Assembly: GCA_002286715.1 (NCBI GenBank)
Contig: NSJX01000001.1
Location: 373,835 to 437,834 of the forward strand
DNA from: Dentipellis sp. KUC8613
Taxonomy: Eukaryota > Basidiomycota > Agaricomycetes > Russulales > Hericiaceae
Length of the DNA stretch: 64,000 nt
Reading direction: 5' to 3'
In this document: positions 1-11,551 of the stretch, piece after piece
Layout of the letters: each line of letters starts with the position of its first letter
Position numbering within the stretch: position 1 is the first letter of the stretch
Position numbers and translations under genes: made by a program
The notes under the pieces: generated by a model
What the model saw: only the letters and a program-made list of their open reading frames with translations
Databases searched by the model: none
What the model was told of the DNA's origin: nothing

Positions 1-262
1 CAACGGGGGGAGGGAGATGATGGTGATAGTAACAAAACGTAACGGGGGAGGATGGTCTGCGGATAACACGGAGGCAACCATCTGGCGAACGATACATCAA
101 ATATAAGACAGTCATCAAGGGATACAGCGAGCCACAGGAAGCGAACAAGACGTGAACAGGGCATAAGATAACCGTGAGCGTGTCGGTGCAAAAGACCTAC
201 GCGAACACTGTTACAGCAAGTCAGCCCGAGATTAGATGAAAAGCTCGTCGAGTAAACATACC

Positions 263-3200
263 CTATAGGATAATCACACCATCCTTGCACATTCTGCACG
301 GTACTTGGTGCTTGGATGTCCTGTCCTGCAACTCTTTCTCCATCCTCAACCTGAGCCGATTGAGCTGCTGCTCCTTCGAGACATAGCCCCTCTTCTCCGG
401 CTTCACCTGGTGCCTGTCGCCAAACATTGAAATGGACCGAGGCGGCGACGAGACCACATGTTCGTCCGCAGCGCTGCTCGTCGTGCTCGAGCTCACGCTC
501 TCAGGTATCATGCACGCGGCAGCGGAACGCGGGGCCCACTGAAACGATTTGGGTATCATATTCGAAAGGCTTTGAAAAGAAAGTCGTGCCGCGAGCGGAG
601 AAGTCATCAAGCCGGAAGGTGTGTCTGGCGAAGTCGGGCAACTAGCATTGCTGCTTGCCGAAGTTGCCGGGCCGGAAGGAGAACCTGGATGCGCTTTTGA
701 CAGCTACGTTGGCTAAAGAAAACAAAGACGGAGGATGATTAGGCGTACTGAATGCGGACTTAGGCGGAGATGTCACACCATGTGGAGACTGCAACTTGAT
801 CCGGGTGGCTGTCGATGGCGTAGAAGTCTTGCGCTGCGGTTGAGGCAGGAACGTCGGCGGCGCGATGGGCTGCTGCTTTGGACTTGCAGAAGGCGAATTT
901 GTCTCGCGACGGGGTTGAGGGATGAACGAAGGCCTGGCCACAGCACGTTTAGGAGGCGTCATGAACGAAGATGCATCGGTCGGGGGCGAGAAACGGGGAG
1001 CAGGGATCTTGGTAGGGGTCTCGAACCGTTTCAACGCAGCTGCACGCGGGATGGAGGAAGGAGACGTCTCTGCTGGAGACTTCGCGCGCTGGGTACATTG
1101 CTTAGGCGCGACAACCTCGTCTGATCTAGCCTTCAGGGTGAACGGCTCTTCATCATCTTCGCTGAAAGGTTCGTAGAAGGAAACGAGCTTGGTAGGGGAG
1201 TGCGGAGGAGATGGGGTTCGAACGAACTCGGTCGAAGCCGGGGAATGGAATTGAGGAGGGATCGTAAATGTGAACTTGATCCCACCTTCGTCTTCCTCTC
1301 CGATGAACTCCTCGTCCTCTTCCATGACGACCTCCAGACCTTGCTCCTCAGGCTCGTCCTCTTCAGTCAAACTCTGAAGACCGGCTTGTGATTCAGCGAA
1401 GGATGGCTCTGTAGGAACTTCAACCCCGACGTCAGCTGGAAGAACGAAAGGCGGCAGCTCGTCATCATCGTCCATGGAGGAGGAGAATGCACTCGAGAAA
1501 GGATTCCGGATTGTCGACGTCGAAGAGCTCGGAGGCGAGTCATTCAAATCCTCTAAACAACCGAAGAAATGATCAACTTCATCGGGAGAGCGCTGGGGGA
1601 ACGCAGGCAGGGATCCCTTGACGGGGAAGGACCAAGTCTTGGAGAGTGACGCGCTGCGCTCATGAACAGGCGACGAATCGGAGCGCGTGGGAGAAGCCGA
1701 GACAGACAAGGGCTTGCTGGTGGGGATATCTAGACGAAGTAAAGAAGTGCTGCGGGGGAGGTCATCCAGCGAAGCGATGGACGACCCTCCCGGGCTCTCA
1801 AAGCTGATGTCGCAGTCTTCTTCGTCTTCGTAGCCGGCAAGACCGTTATCTTCGTCGGAGAAAGTCTGTTCGTCTTCCTCTTCGACGGCCTTGAGATCTA
1901 ATCCATTCTGATGGAATCCGTCAACGGACTCGACATCAGTGAAGGAACTCTCTGAGTCAACGGATTGCATGCCGAGATCGCGGTGGCGCATGAAGGGCGA
2001 GGCGGTTTGTTGGGCTGTCTTGAAGTCAAAGGCATCCGGAGTCGGGGTGTTAAGCAAACCAGCACCTTCCAACTCCCGCTCCAAATCCTCCCGGCGTTTC
2101 TTCTCCTCAGCCAAGGCTTCACGGAGCCGTGCGCACTCCTCCTCAGCCTCTTGGCCTTTCTTCACCTGTTCCTGGAGCGAATCGCGCTCTTCCTGAACCG
2201 CGGCAAGCTCCACCTGCACTGCGTTGTACTTCTCCGCCATGGTCTCCGCAAAGGCCGTCTTCTCCTCCACATCTTTGGCCACTGCCCGTTTCTCGATCTC
2301 CAAAAGTCCCAAACGCTCACGCGCTACCCACGCCTCCCTACGTTCCTGATCGACTCTGCCCGCTAGAAGGCCCCTCTGCTTCTCCAAGTCTGCAACGCGC
2401 ACGCGCCACCCATCAACGTCCTTCTTCAACTCGTCCCTCTCGGCCTTGAGATCCGCGATGAGCTGCAACAGCTCGTCGCTCGGCTCAGAAAGAGCGGATG
2501 CGTCGGATGCATAGGACACCGGCCGAGAGGCGGTCCGGGAGGAAGACAAGGCCCGCTCGAGATCGCTGATGCGCGCAACGAGGGCTGCATGGGACTGATG
2601 AAAAAACTGGTGCTCGTTCGGAAAGGACCGCGTGCGTTCCCAGTCACTTTCAGAACCTAGCGACATGTGACGGTCGGTTGTCGGGGTCAAATCGGGGGTG
2701 GGCAGACCAGGAATGACAGGCATAGGGCCCTGCGAGGTCTTGTAGCAGATGCTGCTGCGCCTTTTCGTTTCAGGGGTTTCTGAAGACGAAGTGGAAGAAA
2801 TGCTGTCGCGCAAGTTTAAAGAAGCGCGACGAAAAAGAGCCCCACTTGATGAAGTCGACGACGACAGGATGAGCGACTGACGTCGAGCCGCATTCGGAGA
2901 AGGTTTGGCATCGTTCAGCGGAGAGGACCCCAAGGTCAGGGACCTGAGACCAGAACTCTTCGGGCTTGGAGTGTACTCTGGGGTAGGCAGCTGGTCATTG
3001 AACGCGGTGACAAAGTTGTCTGGGGTCAGAGACAGAGGTCGAAGTGTGAGTCCCACAGGGCGGTGACGACCGGGAAGGGGTGAAGGACTCGCAAGTGCCT
3101 CATCGGGAGATGCCACCTCAACAGGAGGATCTGATGGTCTCGGAGTTGCGGGAAGGTCCTCCTCTTCCTCTTCCTCCTCCTCAATAAGAGTATGGAGCTG

Positions 3201-3944
3201 ATCCTTGCTCACGGAAGAAGACACGAGATGCTTGCCAAAGGATTCACGCTTAGAAGCGAGACCGCTCAAGCCGGAGCCGAAAGAGCTGCCGACGCCGGGA
3301 GGATAAGAAGGCTTGCTCGCTGAAACGCTGAGTTATGAAAAAGCATATCGGACTAACAAGCAGAAATACTGACGGAACTCAAAGATTCTTCGTTCCACCT
3401 CAGCATTATTGAGCTCCGGAATCTCGACTGGCGAGAAAGATCCAGAGTCAGTCTTGCCTTCCAACGCCCAGAGCGCCCGACGACGGATAGAGTCCTTCTC
3501 TCCGAGATTGATGTTCTCCTCACTCTTGGAAGGCGGGAGGTCCGGCAAAGAGACGCCCATGACCTCCGCCGATTCACGACGAGTAGAGACAGAGGATCGC
3601 CGACGATGGTGTGAGTTGCGCTTGCTTGAGGTAGAGCCCGTAGACTGCGAAGGGAAAGAAAAGGGGGACATATCGTTCGTAGAATTGCTAGAAAGTGAAA
3701 AAGAAAGAGAAGGTGCAGAAGAAATTGAATTGTTGCGAGAATGAGAACGTGAGTGAGATGATCTTGTGTTCGAGATGGATGAATTCGAAGAGAGTGGTCG
3801 ACCCCCGCCTAAGCGAAAAGAGTCGAACTATTGGAATGCATTAGCCTGCGCTTATGCACGGTATCGAGTAAGGCGTACCTTCTTCTTGTCTGCGGCGAAC
3901 TCGTCATCTCTCATCCTATCGGTGGCTACTTGAGTACGGTCCAT
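263..3944 (-). CDS. Conserved basidiomycete Ser-rich coiled-coil protein, function unknown
   Basis: I do not know a function; the sequence pattern is one I associate with a basidiomycete-restricted conserved family. Exon 1 (3944-3879) begins MDRTQVATDR; GT donor at 3878, acceptor at 3829-3828, exon 2 from 3827. Exon 2 ends at 3374 and a 54-nt intron (3373-3320) restores the reading FEFPSKPSYPPG. The big exon 3 encodes a Ser-rich, phospho-site-like N-terminus, an acidic run (EEEEEEEE) near residue 200, a coiled coil of about 130 residues (DLKAERDELKKDVDGW onwards) and long acidic/Ser-Pro disordered stretches. Its open frame stops at 642, but the region 640-263 in another frame reads as coding (CPTSPDTPSGLMTS to a Cys-rich end CRMCKDGVIIL). 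I infer one more intron of about 43 nt ending at 642; that last junction is the least certain part. The protein would be roughly 1,150 residues, probably cytoplasmic. Confidence 0.75.
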
Positions 3945-4521
3945 GATTGCAATAAGTTTTTCCGGGGTTTTCGTGTTCGTTGAGTCGAAAGAGTGACGGC
4001 TATCGGAGAGAACGTGGGGTAAAAGAAAGGAAGGGGGACCGTACAACGGTGGACACCTTTGTCAAGGACAGAGATGGTGAGAGTGACGGACAAGGGAGAG
4101 GTCTCCCCCACTTCAACTTGCAAATTACAACTACAAACACCGGCATCTCCCGTCCCAACCGAGCGCCTTCATATAGCTGGCATGAGTGCCACGTCTCACC
4201 TCCTCAAATTTATGCCCTTTGTCGTATCTTCTCCTCAATAGTACGAAGATCTGTACCATCCGAAATCATGGACATGCCTCTATTTTTTTCCTGGTGAAAA
4301 TGCACCATTCCTTGCGCCAGCAGCGCCGGCACCCTCCGCCTAGAACGTGCCACGCGGCAGCGGCGTTCTTAGTTGGGTAAGGAAATCAGGTGCTGCTGGT
4401 TTCCATCATGCTGCTTTGAGGGTTTCGCCAGTTCGGGTTCCATTCAGATCATATCAACCCTTCTGCGCTGCCTTGTGTGATCGCCTGATCATCTCACACA
4501 GCGCATCGAATCCGCTCCCCC
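3945..4521. promoter_or_regulatory. Divergent intergenic region (577 bp)
   Basis: Space between two genes that point away from each other, so it should hold both promoters. I see no clear TATA box and no further coding exon; short open frames here lack convincing splice partners. Confidence 0.5.
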
Positions 4522-5440
4522 ATGGCATCCGCAGTCGCCAAAGTCACGAAGGTCCTTCCCGGGCGCTCGGTCTTCTTCGTTTGCGATATACAGACCAGAT
4601 TTAGTACGTGCTAAACTTCCCAGAGTAACAGCCTTCCCCGTAATGTCTTATGCTTGCAGGAAATGCTATCTTCGGCTTTCCGGAGATGGTAGCCACCGCA
4701 AGCAAGATGCTGAAGTGTGCACAGGTGAGTAATATGCCCGGTCACACGTGCACTGAGCGTCGTGGGCTCATGTTAGCATGACGACAGATCCTCCAGGTGC
4801 CTGTGATCTTTACCGAGCAAAATCCTAAAGGCAAGGGATGGTCCTAAGCCTATCTGACAGCTTCGTCTCACGAGGGGATTATTACAGCGCTCGGACCTAC
4901 TGTACCGGAGCTGCCTGCAGAGCCGTTGGGTCCTCTCCACCTGGGAACAGTCGAGAAGACCCTCTTTTCTATGGCTACGCCCGAGGTCATTTCTATTCTT
5001 AAGGAGCGGGACCTCAAATCTGTCATTCTCTTTGGAATTGAGGTTCGTTCGTGCTCCATATGTCTGTCACTGCCCTTCATAAGTCAATGCTCCCAGTCCC
5101 ACGTTTGTGTCCTCCAATCTACCCTTGATCTCCTTGAGCTGGGGTATGACGTCCACATCGTGGCGGACGGCGTTGCCAGTTGTAACAAGGAAGAAGTTCC
5201 CATTGCATTAGCGCGGATGAGGCAAGCAGGAGCGCAGATAACCACCAGCGAAAGTGTCTTGTTCCAGCTTCAAAGTAGATCGCATCCCCTTTCAATGATG
5301 GCGGCCAGCTTCTAATACCTTCTCGAATAGGAGACTCCTCTACACCTGGTTTCAAAGCTTTTTCGAAGGCAATCAAGGAAGAGAAGGATGCGACTCAGCA
5401 GTCGATTTCCACCCTCCTCTCGATGCGCAGCTTCCTGTAG
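4522..5440 (+). CDS. Isochorismatase-family cysteine hydrolase
   Basis: Small hydrolase of the isochorismatase/nicotinamidase fold, closest in layout to animal ISOC1/ISOC2. Six exons: 4522-4603, 4660-4724, 4788-4830, 4888-5042, 5097-5274 and 5331-5440. The family's catalytic triad is visible: Asp in FVCDIQTRF near residue 22, Lys in TVEKTLFSM, and the nucleophilic Cys in ESHVCVLQS; the latter is followed by the typical DVHIVADGV strand. About 210 residues, the usual size for the family, with no signal peptide, so cytosolic or mitochondrial. The substrate cannot be told from sequence. The third intron (4831-4887) starts with GC instead of GT (AAAG|GCAAGG), and only that junction gives NPKALGPTVPELP in frame. 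Converges with the DNase gene. Confidence 0.92.
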
Positions 5441-5568
5441 ATAATTGTATAGATTGAACGAGGGAACTAGGTATGTATCTTATGCATCTTGGCGCATCAT
5501 GCTATTGATACTCAAATTGACATACATTCAGGGTACACCTGTTATAGCCGTAGAGTTATACTGGAATG

Positions 5569-6720
5569 TTAATTTGCCTGTTGTGTACCAACAAGAACAG
5601 CACAATTTCGCGTTGCAGCGCAATAACCATCAGGACCTGCGATTCCGAAGTCGAAATTTATATCCATTTGATCGTTCTGCTGCATTTTCCTGTAGACGGC
5701 TGAAATCTTCCCTCCCTGGACTACAGCTGCGGTCAGCCCGGTTGAGCCGAGATCAGCAGCGGGGAACATACCGGAGTTCTGGCGAGCCGGTACACAGCCT
5801 GTATTAAAGCATCGTGAGTCAGGACGCTTATCGAAGGGTGGCGAACTCACGCGTCACTGAAGTTTGGTAACCTCCAACGCCTGCTTGCTGCCCCTCGAGC
5901 GAGCTTGCGAATGGATATTCGTCGCAGCTATACCGTTGAAGCGGGAAAGGCGGGTTGTACCGCGTACTGCATCGATTCGGATTTGTCACTCCGCAGGAAT
6001 TTCGTTTCCGTGCATCAGCGCAATATTGCTTATTGGCTGTGTTCTTGGTTAGAGTGGCAGGGTGATTTGCGCCTGTTGGCGGGACGCGAGGAATCGTTCG
6101 GTGAGCAATAAACACGATGCACGCATTTGGAGGCTGCTCACAATATATGCCATAACACATGTTTTGCTTCATTGTGTGCTCGTATCAGTGGCGAATATGC
6201 GGCAAAGCGCGAGCAACTCACGCAGACATCAGGGATACCACTGGCTACGGTGCAGTCAAACTCCAGCTGTTCATTCACCATATCGTCCCGGACGCGGATA
6301 CGAACGCCCTCGCCTGGATACCACGGAGACGTGTCGTTGCCATATAGAATCCGGATATCATTCACGGGCATAAGCACTTCCTCGTTAGGATCACAAGTGT
6401 CGTCGCATCTTGGTGAGTAGATCATAATTCAAATGAGTGACTTACCCGAGAGTGACGGAGATCATTTACACTCACGGGTCGCAAGTCATCGCGTGGACAG
6501 AGCCATCCTCCCAAGGGCTCATCTCTGAGGATTCCTGCTCCACGAAGGAAGCATGGGAAGCCGTCGTCCCGCTATCCTGGACAAGAACGCTTCAACAATC
6601 CCATAAGGTGCCACGGTGTTATGACCTGACCTTGGACTCTGGAGAGAACGGGGTTGCTGTAACGCCTACGATAAAAGCCGCGAATGCCAGGCTCACGAGC
6701 GTGAAACGACTAGAAATCAT
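5569..6720 (-). CDS. Secreted NucA/NucB-type deoxyribonuclease
   Basis: Predicted extracellular DNase of the NucA/NucB family, first known from Bacillus and also present in fungi. Exon 1 starts at 6720 with MISSRFTLVSLAFAAFIVGV, a good signal peptide. Exons were joined at GTCAGG, GTGAGT, GTGAGT and GTGAGT donors. The nuclease domain lies in the fourth and fifth exons (about 6070 to 5569). Its family signature is CSTRYNPPFPLQRYSCDEYP followed by FASSLEG, with the conserved DEYPF acidic motif. Many Cys residues (for example SCGVTNPNRC and CDDTCDP) suggest disulfides, as expected for a secreted protein. The C-terminus ends NCAVLVGTQQAN. A TATA-like box lies 68 bp upstream. The physiological role (nutrient scavenging or defence) is inference. 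Confidence 0.85.
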
Positions 6721-6787
6721 TGCAAAAGGTCAGCTGTGAGATGTGAGGTGGAGTGCTGAGAGGCTTCACGATGAGACAGCATTACAC

Positions 6788-6794
6788 CTTTATA
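6788..6794 (-). promoter_or_regulatory. TATA-like box of the DNase gene
   Basis: TATAAAG on the minus strand, about 68 bp upstream of the ATG at 6720, a normal core-promoter distance. Confidence 0.5.
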
Positions 6795-7867
6795 TCCGCA
6801 AACTCATAACCCCGGACCTCAGGTGCCTGCGAATGACAATGAACGCCGCAGGTGTCATTCACCTCCTTCAAGAGTGTTCAGGTATGAATGAAGGGCACGT
6901 CCTTCATAACTGGCGGCTACATTGTGCCTAACTAGATTCGAGCACCTGAGCGACAGGAAGCAAATAAGGAACATGTATATCAACAACACGCCCACAATTG
7001 GTAGAATACACCGAACAGCCGACGCCTCTACCCTGTAAATTCCGAGCCCGTCAGTCCAACAAGCTATAAACCGTGCAGGTTGACACTGTATTCGGAGTCG
7101 GCGCTTGGAAGCGATTACAAGCGATGTTCCGCTCAACTTCCGTGGCCCCTTGATTGTCATTTCACCACGTCGAGTGCGACTCGACGGACGTTCTCTGAGG
7201 ATCTTGGCACCCATATATTCATGCGAAGTACAATTCCCCCAAATGAAACGTAAAGCAGGCACGGCAGCCAAGTGACCCGGGCTTGAGCTTGATCCCACGG
7301 CCTTCACTATCTCCTAGCCTCTGCTCTGTGAGTCAGAATATTGTCATGATCAGGAGCATCGACTCCTGGCTATTTTGCTATATCATCATCTATATGTCGA
7401 CCCTACCGTCGAACGAGTTCAAAGGGGTCGCAAACAAAAAAATCTTGACATACCATAGCATCGATGACAGAAGGCATGACGGTCTGAATCGGGGACCTCG
7501 TACGAAGGAGTCTACTGACGGGCACGAGTCGTATGTGACCGCCGCGCCAGTTTGGAGCACACTGTCGCCGAGAAAAGTAAGACTTATACAAGTTGCGGGC
7601 TGAAATAGCGTCGATGCGGCGAGCAAAGTCTTCTTAAATCCTTTCAAGGGGGCAGGACTCACCATAGCGTGGCAACAAGCGGTTCTGACCGTCGATATGG
7701 GTACACTGAATGTCTCGAAAATCAGCGTAGTTGAATACCGCTTGTGAGCCGTAGCTGTAGTGGAGTCAAGCAGTGGAGTGCTAGCCCGTTCCCTGCATTG
7801 TACACCAACAACAACACCACTAGAATACATACATGTCAGATCAAAGGGCCACACAGCGAAAACACCT
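6795..7867. other. Intergenic region
   Basis: About 1.1 kb between two minus-strand genes. Two minus-strand open frames (6855-7307 and 7390-7896) have no recognizable motif or splice partners; I treat the region as promoter plus 3' flank. Confidence 0.5.
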
Positions 7868-9770
7868 TCAGATGGGGACAGCCGTGAGGTGACCATGCCC
7901 CGATCCGACCGGGCGCCGCACTTCCTTGAGCTCCCAACCGGCGCTCTTCAGAAGGTTGGCGTATTGCAAGAGCGTGCGCTCCTGACCATTCTGGAGCATC
8001 ATCATCTACGCCATTCCGAGTCCGTCGAAATGAGATAGGTGTCAAATTTGAAAGGCATTGTGACATACCGCAATATCCTTGAAACACGTCAACGCATTTG
8101 CGCCTCCGACATTGGGGAGCAGAGGTGCGGGAAGAGCAGGGAGCTTGGCACCCTTAATTGCGACCTCGTCGGACGACTGCTCGCAAGCATACGAGAGCAC
8201 ACTCTCGGCGATGAGCAGGCGGGTGTTGAGGCCGGCTGCGTCGCGCAGATGTTTCAAAATCTTGTGGGCATACAAGTCAGACCAGTCGTGCAGGATCTGA
8301 CGAAGAATGAACAGGTCTGGCTTGTTGGAGACCTCAGGTTGTGCGGCGAACATATCGATCCCTTTGAAAAGTCGATCAGCGTGTGTTTCAGTTCGGTGTT
8401 CTGAACTCACCGACAAGCCGCACGCGATTGGTATTGAGTGCCTTCGGTAAATTAGACATCCAAAACTGTGATAGGAAAACGAAGTATGTTTAGTGGACAG
8501 TCGAAAAAACTCAGAACGGTGGGACTGACCTTCTCTGCTTCAATCATTACTTGAGGACGGTCTTCCACTATGATATTCAATTTCGGATACGCTTTGGCGA
8601 TGACTAGAGAAACCGATCCAAGGCCGCCAGCGACGTCGACAACTAGCCCATTCTCAGGTAGTGTCGCGAAACTGAAGCCTACAAGTACAAGTGATCAGCT
8701 GAGCCTTTCATATGTTGGCGTGGCCGATCACCTTTAAGAAGTGTATCTGGGGGATGCATCCGGCTTGAGCCGTCCATGGCCACCCCGAGTCTCCTAAAGC
8801 GCGCTTCATTCCCAGGAAGCTCGAGGAACTCGAACGCTTGAAGCGTCGTATTGTAGGCTTTATTTGAAACGGCTTCATTAGGCTCTTGAGAGTGACCAAA
8901 CTTCGGGTCTTGTAGCGTCTCCAACAACACGCCTCCACACGCCAAGCCCTGATCAAGACTACAGCTTGAGAGTTAGGGTGGAAATAAATTCAAAAATTGA
9001 AGAACGTACGTTCCGCCGATAATGGCAGAAAAACCCGTGGTGCCATCATGTTTACCGATGGGACTGCGTAATCCGTTAGACACGTGCCGGCGAGACAAGC
9101 GTAGTGCACATACTCTTTCTTCAAGGTTTCGAGGGATTTGCCGGTGTCGAGCAGTGCGGAGATACGGTTATGAGAAAAGACATCCGGAGACACTTCCTTG
9201 AATACATAGTTGGTAGCCAAGAGTCGCAAGAGACGACCTGATTTATGTTATTGTAGCGAATCCAGAATGGACTGAGGAAGCAACCTACCGATCCTGTCGG
9301 CATCCAGGCCACTCTTATTCGCAATTTCACTGACATGTAAGCCCTGTGAAGTATCAGTACCCGTGCTAGTACTTAGCATAGAAGAATATATTTAGCGACA
9401 CACCTTCGGCCCTCCTTCACGCACTATTTCCGCGATGTTAGCTTCGTTCACGGCATGGAGAACCGCCGCTGTGAACAACTATTGTGTGTTCAGAGTAAGT
9501 CTCGAGCTCGAAGACGGTGAAATATACCCGGTTAGAAAAATCTATAGCAGAGGAGATCGGTGGTTGAGCAGTAGCGATGAGCTGGTTGGCTGCGACAACT
9601 ATGATGTCTATTGCCTTCAGGACATCAGGGATGTGGCGAGCTCCTTCAGACTCTGGAGAGAAGGGTTCGTCGAGGGATGGAAACTGGAGGCCTTGAGCCT
9701 CGCAAGCAGCGTCGATCTGGTCGACCGAGGCTGCTATGAGGTTCGAGAGTTGTTTGAGAATAGATGGCAT
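7868..9770 (-). CDS. SAM-dependent O-methyltransferase (COMT-like, family 2)
   Basis: Transfers a methyl group from SAM to a hydroxyl of a small molecule, probably an aromatic or secondary metabolite. Multi-exon gene starting MPSILKQLSNLIAAS at 9770. The first half is the winged-helix dimerisation region (LHAVNEANIAEIVREGGPKG, then HVSEIANKSGLDADRI and LRLLATNYVFKEVSPDVFSH). The SAM-binding core is about 8690-8530, with glycine motif VVDVAGGLGSVSLVIAK and the acidic strand NIIVEDRPQV. The catalytic His-Asp pair is in LRQILHDWSD (about 8290), and the last exon runs from MMMLQNGQERTLLQYANLLK to GHGHLTAVPI with its stop at 7868. About 460 residues, normal for the family. It stands alone without cluster partners such as a polyketide synthase, so the substrate is unknown. 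Confidence 0.92.
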
Positions 9771-9818
9771 GGGGGGCTCGCGTTATCAGATAAGATGTAG
9801 ATACGTGCAACAGCGTCA

Positions 9819-9825
9819 TTTTATA
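9819..9825 (-). promoter_or_regulatory. TATA-like box of the O-methyltransferase gene
   Basis: TATAAAA on the minus strand, about 50 bp upstream of the start codon at 9770. Confidence 0.5.
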
Positions 9826-10189
9826 CCTGGCTCCTATAGCCTTCGCTCCGAGCACTCCCGAAGGCAACGACAGCTCAACAGAAGGGCTACGTACGTTTCC
9901 TGACAGCATCATGGTCAGGAGTGACTTGGAACGGCGGCCGTAATTGCAGAATTGCCTCCTGGAGGCGCCGCGCAGTCGCGAGTCGCGACCCGGCGTTGCC
10001 TTATATGGACGCGTTACGGGTGTTTGCAACCGAACATGTATTGTGCTTACCGTACCTTTGACTCCGTTCATTAGCACACAGTCTTCTCTTACCGCCCATA
10101 TTCTTCTGCCGACTCTACACGCACTCCATTCGGCCTGATTCCCGTCCAGCCGACCATCCGTACACGTCCGCTGACCGCTGTATCTCGCC
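9826..10189. promoter_or_regulatory. Divergent intergenic region
   Basis: Shared upstream region of the O-methyltransferase (minus) and the DUF1748 gene (plus). A 206-codon minus-strand open frame crosses it, but its composition looks like chance. Confidence 0.5.
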
Positions 10190-10630
10190 ATGTTTGGGAA
10201 ACTTGTGCATCTGGGCTTCGATGCCCTTCTCATTACCGCATTTCTTGCTGGAGTGAAGCGTTCCACAGGTCTGACGTGCGTGTATGATCTCTCGAGACCT
10301 CAGTGCGCTGTACTGACTTGTGGCATACGCCGTAGTCCTGCACTTTCCCAGGTCCCGAACAAAGACATTCGTCGTGCGTATCTATTTCCCTAGAACTGTT
10401 CAGCGAATTGCCTCATGACGGCGTATCAGAATTGTTGCGGTCTTACTTGGAGTTTGGTGAGTGGCCCGTTTCCAGGACAACACAGTAATAGACTAATAAA
10501 AGTCTTCAGGCGAATATGCTTTCGATTTCGCAGTGGTCATCTTTGGGGTTCGTCCGCATTACCTGCCTATTCCTTTATTGACTGAACCCGCCCCGTCCAG
10601 CGCTCTCCGTCATTTGAGCGGAAGCATTGA
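10190..10630 (+). CDS. DUF1748 small membrane protein
   Basis: Very short conserved fungal protein of about 75 residues, assembled from five tiny exons. Reads MFGKLVHLGFDALLITAFLA, then GVKRSTGLTPALSQVPNKDI, RQLLRSYLEFGEYAFDF and AVVIFGRSPSFERKH. Donors are GTGCGT, GTGCGT, GTGAGT and GTTCGT. The N-terminal half is hydrophobic enough for one membrane-inserted helix. The family (PF08520) is widespread in fungi and has a yeast member, YNL146C-A; as far as I know its molecular role is not settled, so I assign none. The strong conservation across such short exons is what supports the call. Confidence 0.9.
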
Positions 10631-10853
10631 CCAATGCTTGCATCGTCCCGTTGGGACTGTATATATGTGAGATGCAGGTGCTTTCCCAACAGGATACCCG
10701 GTTAATCAGCGGCATACAGTCCAGCTGTATCACCATACTTTGCATCGTCTCAGCCTCTCACGGATATATTTAATTCAATGGAACATCGCTGTTACTCACG
10801 GCAAATGCACTAAGACACGGTATAATTACAACTCCAAAATGCAGGTGCAGGTA

Positions 10854-11350
10854 CTATCCAAGGAAGTTGAAAACGAAGAAGTGCAGCACCACTGATCCAA
10901 TGACGAAGTCCGCGAATGCTCTACCGTGACGTGTATGAAGTTGTTAGGCATGATACACAGGGATGGACGTGCGCGCGTACCGCTCTGGTGATACCTCCTT
11001 GAAAAGACCTCTGTTCTCCGGATTGACCTGAGACCTTAACGAAGCGGTCAGGACGAACTGTCCGACAGTGCTTGCGAAGCTGCGTAGAAAGTGAGAGGAA
11101 GCACTCTGGTAGTTCATCATGCTCCATACCCGGCCAAGAATGCGTTGAAAGGGAAGCTAGTGATGAGGACGCAGTAGACAAACTGCATAACACCGGAGAG
11201 AATGAGGAAGACGAGGAAAGCGTCCACGAACTTGAGGCGGGAAGACGTGTGGTCAAGGTAGGCGGTCCATAGCGACTGCGCAGCTACAGACGCGCCAGAC
11301 TGAGATGAAGGAGTGGATTTCGCGGGTGCTGCAGCCTTGGGACCAGCCAT
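10854..11350 (-). CDS. OST2: OST2/DAD1 oligosaccharyltransferase subunit
   Basis: Small subunit of the ER oligosaccharyltransferase that transfers the core glycan to Asn during protein entry into the ER. Starts MAGPKAAAPAKSTPSSQSGA at 11350; three exons. Exon 1 carries SLWTAYLDHTSSRLKFVDAF and the first two membrane helices (LVFLILSGVMQFVYCVLITS). Exon 2 carries FASTVGQFVLTASLRSQVNP and ENRGLFKEVSPER. Exon 3 is AFADFVIGSVVLHFFVFNFL with stop at 10854. The invariant C-terminal block ending NFLG is intact. About 129 residues, matching DAD1. Divergent from the mitochondrial ribosomal protein gene with only 201 bp between start codons, so a shared promoter is likely. Confidence 0.96.
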
Positions 11351-11551
11351 TTTGTTTACTGAGTGTCGTGGTGTTGCGGGATTGACGTGTCGCAGGAGGT
11401 GTGCGCCAATATTAGGCGGGAGCCAAACAAAGCGGTCGCGAGGACCAAACAAGCTCGGCGCGTCTGCGAAAAATCTCGAGCTGCAAGTCATTCACCCGTC
11501 CTTGCCACCGTGTCCGTGTCCTGCTCGGCTTTCCTCCTCCTGCCGTCTAGC

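Noticed and set aside
9646..10266. 206-codon minus-strand open frame
   Set aside because: Arg/Ser-rich chance composition; overlaps the first exon of the O-methyltransferase and the divergent promoter.
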